NCBI GenBank assembly: GCA_046728215.1
Contig: JBKPEB010000038.1
Span: 1 to 64,000, forward strand
DNA: 64,000 nt
Direction: 5' to 3'
DNA from: Gp1-AA133 sp046728215
Lineage (GTDB): Bacteria; Acidobacteriota; Terriglobia; Terriglobales; Acidobacteriaceae
Shown: piece after piece, positions 58,609 through 64,000 of the stretch
Layout of the letters: every line of letters starts with the position of its first letter
How positions within the stretch are numbered: position 1 is the first letter of the stretch
The notes under the pieces: generated by a model
Databases searched by the model: none
Told to the model about the DNA's origin: nothing
Seen by the model: the letters and a program-made list of their open reading frames with translations, nothing else
Position numbers and translations under genes: made by a program

Positions 58609-60324
58609 ATGGCTCAGGTTAGTCGTTCTCCCAAGGTGTACGACGTCTGCATTGTGGGATCTGGCGCGGCCGGCGGCACAGCAGCCAAGATCCTGACCGA
58701 AGGCGGATTGAATGTCGTGATGCTGGAAGCGGGACCGCCCGTGAATCCGGAAGTCGACTTCAAAGAGCATGTCTGGCCGTATGAACTTCCACACCGCGGC
58801 GCCGGGATCGGCGGCAATGCGCTCAAGCCCGGCAATCAACTGGAGAATGAGTTCGTCGCGCCGACGGGTGCGTGGACGATTGAAGGCGAACCCTATGCTG
58901 CCGCTCCCGGTTCGACTTTTCGCTGGTATCGATCGCGCATTGTCGGCGGCCGCACGAATCATTGGGGACGCATCGCACTACGCTTCGCCCCGGTAGACTT
59001 CCACGCCAAAACCCACGACGGACTCGGTGACGACTGGCCCATCACGTACGAAGAGCTGGCCCCTTACTACGACAAGGTCGAGTCTTACATCGGAGTGTTC
59101 GGCTCGAAAGAAAACATTGCCAGCGCTCCGGATGGAATTTTCCAACCGCCACCCAAACCGCGATGCAATGAAATCGTTACCAAGAAGGCCTGCGACAAGC
59201 TGGGCATCTTGTGTATACCGTCGCGCATGGCGATTCTCACCCGTCCATTGAATGGAAGGCCGGCTTGTCACTATTGCGCGCAGTGTGGGCGAGGCTGCCG
59301 CCGTGCGAGCAACTTCAGTTCAAGCCAGGTAATGATTCCGCCTGCCCAAAAGACCGGGCGGTTCACGCTGATCACCAATGCCATGGCGCGCGAAGTTCTT
59401 ATCGCTAAGGATGGGAAGGCGGAAGGTGTTTCCTATGTCGACAAGAAGACGCGCGCCGAGCAGCGTGTCTTGGCCAAGGCCGTGATGCTGGCCGCCAGTT
59501 CCTGCGAATCGGCGCGCCTGTTGCTGAACTCAAAGTCAACCTCGTTCCCCGATGGGCTGGCGAACTCCTCCGGCGCAGTGGGCCGCAACCTGATGGATTC
59601 CGTGGGCAGCGATGGGGGCGGATTCGTTCCGCGCATGGAGAAGGTCAAACCCCACAATCACGACGGTGTGGGCGGCCTGCACATGTACGTGCCCTGGTGG
59701 AAATTCGACCGCAGGAATGACTTTCCACGCGGTTACCACATCGAGCTTTGGGGTGGACGAGGCATGCCGGAAATCGGCATGTTCCATGACTCCTGCGATG
59801 AAGGCGAAGGTTACGGTGCAAGTTTGAAACAACGGCTGCGCAAGGAATACGGCACCTACCTTGGCTTTTCAGGGCGTGGCGAGATGATTCCGAACGCCGA
59901 CACCTATTGCGAGATCGATCCCAACGCGGTCGATCAGTGGGGCATCCCAACCTTGCGCTTTCACTTCAAGTGGAGCGCCCACGAAATCAAGATGGCGAAG
60001 GATATGCAGGAAGTCTTCAAGTCCATCATTGAAACCGCGGGCGGGACGTACACGACGAAGACGTTGCCGGACGGAACCAATCCCTACGGCATCGCCGATG
60101 GTGGCGTAATCATTCACGAATTGGGCACGGCTCGCATGGGTTCCGATCCGAAGACTTCCGTCCTGAATGGAAATTGCCAGGCGCACGACGTGAAGAATCT
60201 CTTCGTGACCGACGGCGCGACGTTTGTTAGCAATCCTGACAAGAACCCGACGCTGACGATTATGGCGCTTTCGTGGCGCGCATCGGACTTCCTGCTGACA
60301 GAAGCAAAGAAAGGAAATTTGTAG
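58609..60324 (+). CDS. GMC-family flavin oxidoreductase with Cys cluster
   Basis: A 571-residue enzyme. The FAD-binding motif is VGSGAAGGTAAKIL (about 16-29) with VVMLEAG. C220, C223, C226 and C230 lie in PACHYCAQCGRGC, a pattern like that of FAD sugar dehydrogenases with a [3Fe-4S] cluster. Catalytic residues are His503 (HELGTARMG) and Asn546 (NPTLTIMAL). The family oxidises glycosides or sugars, often at C3, with a small Tat-dependent subunit. The next gene is exactly this subunit, 22 bp downstream. The lack of a signal peptide fits export by hitch-hiking with the subunit. Cytochrome partner was not found. Confidence 0.9.
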   Translation: MAQVSRSPKVYDVCIVGSGAAGGTAAKILTEGGLNVVMLEAGPPVNPEVDFKEHVWPYELPHRGAGIGGNALKPGNQLENEFVAPTGAWTIEGEPYAAAPGSTFRWYRSRIVGGRTNHWGRIALRFAPVDFHAKTHDGLGDDWPITYEELAPYYDKVESYIGVFGSKENIASAPDGIFQPPPKPRCNEIVTKKACDKLGILCIPSRMAILTRPLNGRPACHYCAQCGRGCRRASNFSSSQVMIPPAQKTGRFTLITNAMAREVLIAKDGKAEGVSYVDKKTRAEQRVLAKAVMLAASSCESARLLLNSKSTSFPDGLANSSGAVGRNLMDSVGSDGGGFVPRMEKVKPHNHDGVGGLHMYVPWWKFDRRNDFPRGYHIELWGGRGMPEIGMFHDSCDEGEGYGASLKQRLRKEYGTYLGFSGRGEMIPNADTYCEIDPNAVDQWGIPTLRFHFKWSAHEIKMAKDMQEVFKSIIETAGGTYTTKTLPDGTNPYGIADGGVIIHELGTARMGSDPKTSVLNGNCQAHDVKNLFVTDGATFVSNPDKNPTLTIMALSWRASDFLLTEAKKGNL

Positions 60325-60346
60325 CCAGATGGATTCGGAGCGACCG

Positions 60347-60946
60347 ATGCCTTCTAACCCGATTAGCCGCCGCGACATTTTGAGAACTCTGGCCATGGGC
60401 GCCGTGGGTGGGTCCGTGTTGCAGGTGATCCCGCTCGAGGCCGCCGAGCACGTGCATCAGGTGATTCGCTCGGAAAAGGGTCAGACCCCGGCAGGCAAGT
60501 ATCAGCCGAAGTTTTTCAACGCCCATCAATATGCGACGCTCGCCACCTTATGTGACGCGATCATTCCGCCAGATGGCCAATCGGGCGGAGCTGTGCAGGC
60601 GGGCGCTCCGGAATTCATCGACTTGTTGACCAGCGAGAACAAGGAATATCAGATGTCGTTGGGCGGCGGGTTAACGTGGCTGGATAATTTCTGCTCGAAT
60701 CAGTACAAGGTCACGTTCCTGGACTGCGAACCAACGCAGCGCAAACAGGTGCTCGATCTGATCGCATTTCGCAAGAGCATCCTCGACGATGCCAGTTTGA
60801 GCGACGGAGTGGATTTCTTCGCTTTCCTGCGCCGCCTGACCACCGATGCCTTCTACACGAGCGAGGTCGGGATCAAAGACCTGCACTACATCGGCAACAC
60901 GTTCCTTCCAGACTTTCCCGGCTGTCCACCTGTGCCGGATGCATAG
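60347..60946 (+). CDS. Gluconate 2-dehydrogenase subunit 3-like protein, Tat signal
   Basis: A 199-residue small subunit; ATG 60347 is supported by GGAG 6 bases upstream and is preferred to ATG 60329. The Tat signal SRRDILRTLAMGAVGGSVLQ is clear. The mature part (FFNAHQYATLATLCDAIIPP, EFIDLLTSENKEYQM, FFAFLRRLTTDAFYTSEVG) is typical of the gluconate 2-dh 3 family. It is thought to bring the flavoprotein out of the cytoplasm by the Tat route. Overlap of function with the GMC gene just upstream makes an operon. Confidence 0.9.
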   Translation: MPSNPISRRDILRTLAMGAVGGSVLQVIPLEAAEHVHQVIRSEKGQTPAGKYQPKFFNAHQYATLATLCDAIIPPDGQSGGAVQAGAPEFIDLLTSENKEYQMSLGGGLTWLDNFCSNQYKVTFLDCEPTQRKQVLDLIAFRKSILDDASLSDGVDFFAFLRRLTTDAFYTSEVGIKDLHYIGNTFLPDFPGCPPVPDA

Positions 60947-61054
60947 CTCGTACCAGGTCGGAACACGATACATTCTCAATTTTTGTGAAGTATTGACGCG
61001 TCACCCTGACGTAGTATGGTCGGTCGCGGTTGGCATCCTGGCACGGAGAATCGA

Positions 61055-62674
61055 ATGAAGAAAGCCCTTCCCTGGCTCACAATTGCTGTCCTGATCACGT
61101 TCCAAACCCTGACCTGGTCGCAAGAATCAGTCGACCTCGAGATGGTCGGCCGCATCCGCTATGAAGGCTTTCGCAATTCCAAGATTATGGATCTCGCGAG
61201 CGGCCTGATGGACGACATCGGGCCGCGCCTCACCGGCTCGCCCAACGTGAGGCGCGCCAACGAATGGGCGCGCGACCAGCTCACCTCTTTCGGGCTTGTG
61301 AATGCGCACCTTGAAACCTGGGGACCGTTTGGCAGGGGATGGTCCAGCGAATCGATCAGCGTCCGCATGGTCAGCCCCAGTACGGCCCAGCTTATCGCGT
61401 ACGCGAAGGCGTGGACTCCGGGAACGAATGGCGTGCTCAAGGGCAAATGCGTGCGCGTCAAAATCGAGGACAAGAAAGACTTCGACAAATATCGTGGAAA
61501 ACTGGCGGGCATGATCGTTCTCTTTGGACCGGATCCCGAAGTGAAAACGGTCAGCCAGCCGCTGTTCGAGCGGCTCAGCGACAAAGATCTCGCCGACATC
61601 GGGCAATACCCTATCCCGAGCGAAAAGCCCGGGCTGCGCTATGCCCAATACCGTAAGCGGAAGGCCTTCCACCGCGAACTCAACAAGTTTCTGGAAGAAG
61701 AAAAAATTCTGGCGGTCGTCGATCACGGCTACGGCTCATACGGTGGCGGCACCGTGTTCATTCAGTCCGATGATCCGTGGAAGACCGGGGAAACAGTTAC
61801 CTTCCCGGCAGTGACGGTCGCGCTCGAGCAATGGGACCGCATGGCGCGACTGCTCGAGCAGAAGAAGGACGTCGAACTCGAATTGAACATCACGAACACG
61901 TTTCATGACGAAGACAACATGCAGTACAACACCATCGCGGAGATTCCGGGTTCGGACAAGAAAGACGAGATCGTGATGGTGGGCGCGCACCTGGATTCGT
62001 GGCAGGCGGGCACGGGCGCCACTGATAACGGCGCGGGCACCGTAGTGATGATGGAAGCCATGCGCATTCTGAAGGCGGTCGACGCGAAGCCTCGCCGCAC
62101 CATTCGCATCGGACTATGGACAGGAGAAGAGCAGGGTCTGCTCGGATCGCAGTTCTACGTGCAGCAACATTTCGGCGCACGGCCAGCGATGAGCGATCCC
62201 GACATGAAAGATATGCCAACGCTTCTGCGGCGCGAAGCTGGGCCCGTCACGGTAAAACCCGAGCAGGCAAAGGTCTCCGTGTACTTGAACGTCGACAACG
62301 GCAGCGGAAAGTTGCGCGGTGTCTACCTTCAGGAGAACGAGGCCGCGGCGCCGATCTTCGAATCGTGGATGCAACCGTTCAAAGACCTCGGCATGAACAC
62401 GCTCACCATGCGCAACACCGGGGGCACCGATCACCAATCGTTCGACGCGGCCGGCATTCCGGGTTTCCAGTTCATCCAGGACCCACTCGACTACTCAACG
62501 CGAACTCATCACTCCAACATGGACGTCTATGATCGTCTGCAACCCGACGACCTGAAGCAGGCAGCGGTGATCGTCGCAACCTTCGCGTACAACGCCGCCA
62601 TGCGCGAGCAGAAATTCCCGCGCAAGCCGATCGAAAAACCGATCCCAGTTGAGCCCGAAAAGGCACAAGAATAG
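61055..62674 (+). CDS. Secreted M28-family metallopeptidase
   Basis: A 539-residue zinc peptidase; ATG 61055 with GGAG 6 bases upstream. Signal peptide KKALPWLTIAVLITFQTLTW. Zinc ligands: His/Asp in VGAHLDSWQAGTGATDNGAG, the general base pair in WTGEEQGLLGS, and a final His in GGTDHQSFDAAG. A PA-like insertion (about 130-260) precedes the catalytic domain. It is an aminopeptidase/carboxypeptidase Q-like enzyme for peptide uptake. It starts 108 bp after the dehydrogenase operon, perhaps with its own promoter. Confidence 0.9.
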   Translation: MKKALPWLTIAVLITFQTLTWSQESVDLEMVGRIRYEGFRNSKIMDLASGLMDDIGPRLTGSPNVRRANEWARDQLTSFGLVNAHLETWGPFGRGWSSESISVRMVSPSTAQLIAYAKAWTPGTNGVLKGKCVRVKIEDKKDFDKYRGKLAGMIVLFGPDPEVKTVSQPLFERLSDKDLADIGQYPIPSEKPGLRYAQYRKRKAFHRELNKFLEEEKILAVVDHGYGSYGGGTVFIQSDDPWKTGETVTFPAVTVALEQWDRMARLLEQKKDVELELNITNTFHDEDNMQYNTIAEIPGSDKKDEIVMVGAHLDSWQAGTGATDNGAGTVVMMEAMRILKAVDAKPRRTIRIGLWTGEEQGLLGSQFYVQQHFGARPAMSDPDMKDMPTLLRREAGPVTVKPEQAKVSVYLNVDNGSGKLRGVYLQENEAAAPIFESWMQPFKDLGMNTLTMRNTGGTDHQSFDAAGIPGFQFIQDPLDYSTRTHHSNMDVYDRLQPDDLKQAAVIVATFAYNAAMREQKFPRKPIEKPIPVEPEKAQE

Positions 62675-62909
62675 GGGCGGAAGGTAACTGTTACTAAAGA
62701 GTTGGTACCATGCTTGCTAAACAGTTTAACTGCTTTTGAGACAGGACATTAGTTCTTGTCCGGGTCCACACAGATGCGCAGAATTCAGGTAACGATTTCC
62801 GATTGCCCGCAATCGAAGGTCGTAGTACCATCGTTTTCTCCCCACCTCGTGGGAAGCGATGATTCGATTTCGCTCCCACCACTGTCCGGGCTCCCCCTGG
62901 AAGGCGACT
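62675..62909. other. 235-bp spacer before the STN-like gene
   Basis: No gene, terminator or promoter was supported. Longer in-frame starts at 62859 and 62756 of other frames were rejected. Confidence 0.3.
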
Positions 62910-63803
62910 ATGAATTTCGGGCCACGATCGTTAGCGTTCTGTCTCCTGTTCTCAATCTCCGGCGTTCTGGTTGTCGCACAGCAGACTCCGTGCTCCCCGG
63001 ACGGGGACACACCCGGTCCTGGTGCGATTGCCTGCGTCACCGGCAATGGCGTTCAAGTGACCGCGAGCACACCAGTCGATGCCCCGCAGGAAATCCTGCC
63101 TCTCACTCCCGAACAGAGACCGGCCGCACCGCCGGTTGTCAGTTATCAGAACGGCAAGTTGATCGTGATTGCGAAGAATTCGACGCTGGGCGATGTGCTG
63201 CGCGCCATTGCGAACAAGACGGGCGCGGGCATCGATGTTCCCGAAAACGCCAACGAGCGCGTGGTGAGCCAGTTGGGCCCAGCGCCAGCGCGCGATGTGA
63301 TCGCATCCTTGCTCAACGGATCGCACTATAACTACATCGTGGTTGGCACCGAGAGTGATCCGAATGCAGTCGCGCGCGTGGTTCTAACCACCAAGAGCGA
63401 TAAAGCAGACGGCTCGATGCCGATGGCGGCTACCGCCTCTCCAACCGGACGCCCGATGGTGCAGCCGCGCACCGCCTTGCAAGCTGCCGTAATGGCGCCC
63501 TATCAGGAAATGCTGGCCCAGCAGCAGGCGCAGCAAGAAGCACAAGAAGCAGCGGAGCTTCAACAATCGATCGCGCCCGCTGCGGAGCCAGCCGCCACGA
63601 ATGAAGCTGCCCCCAATGCAGCCGCTGCCACGAGCGCTCCCGCCGACGCCGCTGCCGTGGAGACTCCTCCACCAGCCGAACCTCCGCGGGCTGGAAATGG
63701 ATCGGGCGAAAAGACTCCTGCGCAGGTGTTGCAGGATCTTTACGAGACGCGCAAGCAGATGATCCAGCAACAGTTGCGCCCGCCTCAGCCGCCTCCACAA
63801 TAG
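62910..63803 (+). CDS. Secreted STN-like (secretin/TonB short N-terminal) protein
   Basis: A 297-residue protein; ATG 62910 has GGAAGG 5 bases upstream. The signal peptide ends about ISGVLVVAQ. The STN-like domain (about 75-155) has VVSYQNGKLIVIAKNSTLGDVLRAI, then NERVVSQLGPAPARDVIASLL and NYIVVGT. The C-terminal third is Ala/Pro/Glu-rich and unstructured, with a final QVLQDLYETRKQMIQQQ helix. STN domains occur in secretins and TonB receptors; here there is no barrel, so it could be an accessory or regulatory protein. It is convergent with the TonB-like gene at the window end. Confidence 0.75.
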   Translation: MNFGPRSLAFCLLFSISGVLVVAQQTPCSPDGDTPGPGAIACVTGNGVQVTASTPVDAPQEILPLTPEQRPAAPPVVSYQNGKLIVIAKNSTLGDVLRAIANKTGAGIDVPENANERVVSQLGPAPARDVIASLLNGSHYNYIVVGTESDPNAVARVVLTTKSDKADGSMPMAATASPTGRPMVQPRTALQAAVMAPYQEMLAQQQAQQEAQEAAELQQSIAPAAEPAATNEAAPNAAAATSAPADAAAVETPPPAEPPRAGNGSGEKTPAQVLQDLYETRKQMIQQQLRPPQPPPQ

Positions 63804-63834
63804 CGCGCAGGCTTCCGCTAAGTACCGTCTGAGC

Positions 63835-64000
63835 CTAAGGGGAGACCTGCGACGGTTGGACTTCCACTCCCCGTCTGGCGAATGTGTACCGCAACAGCCA
63901 ATTGCTGGCTACGGTCGCGCCGCCTGGCTGAGGCGGAGTGAATTTCCAGTGGCGTGAGGCGTCGAGGGCAACTTTTGCGAAATATTCACTCGGCCCGGGT
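63835..64000 (-). CDS. TonB-like protein, C-terminal part (runs off window)
   Basis: The last 54 codons of a minus-strand gene, stop at 63835-63837. The translation contains YFAKVALDASRHWKFTPP, then GGATVASNWLLRYTFARRG, and ends with VQPSQVSP. This is the pattern of the TonB C-terminal domain (helix AL-A-RWKF-P followed by a strand), which contacts outer-membrane receptors. The 5' part lies beyond position 64000. The frame starts at base 63999 (the last base, 64000, belongs to a preceding codon). Confidence 0.75.
   Translation of the reverse strand, partial: PGPSEYFAKVALDASRHWKFTPPQPGGATVASNWLLRYTFARRGVEVQPSQVSP

Overview
The window looks like chromosome of an Acidobacteriota (class Terriglobia, Koribacter/Sulfotelmatobacter-like soil lineage). 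This is an inference from gene content: a VWFA-related protein of the acidobacterial type, an ADOP-type FtsX/MacB permease, many PilZ proteins, a Ser/Thr kinase with TPRs, secreted amidohydrolases and peptidases, and intergenic repeats built from CGCAAAG/CACAGAG words. Coding is dense on both strands, mean composition is GC-rich, and GTG and TTG starts are frequent.

Layout. 1-2.3 kb is atypical. It has a non-coding, hairpin-rich stretch (1-700, probably transcribed leftwards), an AT-rich spacer with a near-consensus sigma70 promoter, and several short unassigned genes. One of these starts inside a 19-bp triplication. This may be the edge of a mobile or acquired segment. 2.3-4.3 kb holds two oligopeptide ABC permeases. 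4.5-10.5 kb has a stand-alone 5'-3' exonuclease, an M48 protease with a CNNM/HlyC-like protein, an RND adaptor and a GerMN protein. 10.6-20 kb contains a peptidoglycan amidase, the VWFA protein, DAHP synthase, a YVTN propeller, an M20 amidohydrolase, a bacilliredoxin and MurB. 20-29.3 kb holds a family-5 uracil-DNA glycosylase and a metallophosphoesterase, followed by the protein quality-control block tig-clpP-clpX-lon and then engB.

29.4-40.6 kb is a signalling and envelope region. It has three PilZ proteins, a sugar-nucleotide epimerase, a PAS histidine kinase with an AhpD-like N-terminus, an ADOP permease, a DinB-like protein and the relic of a fibronectin-type-III-like domain. 40.9-53.9 kb carries the most unusual content. 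Three different proteins share one GAF module with four cysteines at near-identical spacing. One is fused through a membrane helix to a peptidoglycan amidase, one sits between PilZ and a membrane helix plus Sel1 repeats, and one follows a zinc ribbon. A large PknB-like kinase with TPRs follows, and an S9 peptidase and an AmmeMemoRadiSam radical-SAM enzyme are interspersed. 54-61 kb has a secreted L-type lectin protein and a sugar-oxidation cluster: sugar isomerase, Gfo/Idh/MocA dehydrogenase, a GMC oxidoreductase with a Cys cluster, and its Tat-exported small subunit. 61-64 kb has an M28 peptidase, an STN-like secreted protein and the 3' end of a TonB-like gene running off the window.

No tRNA, CRISPR array, complete insertion sequence or replication origin was recognised. 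All family assignments are by eye from motifs; no database search was possible.
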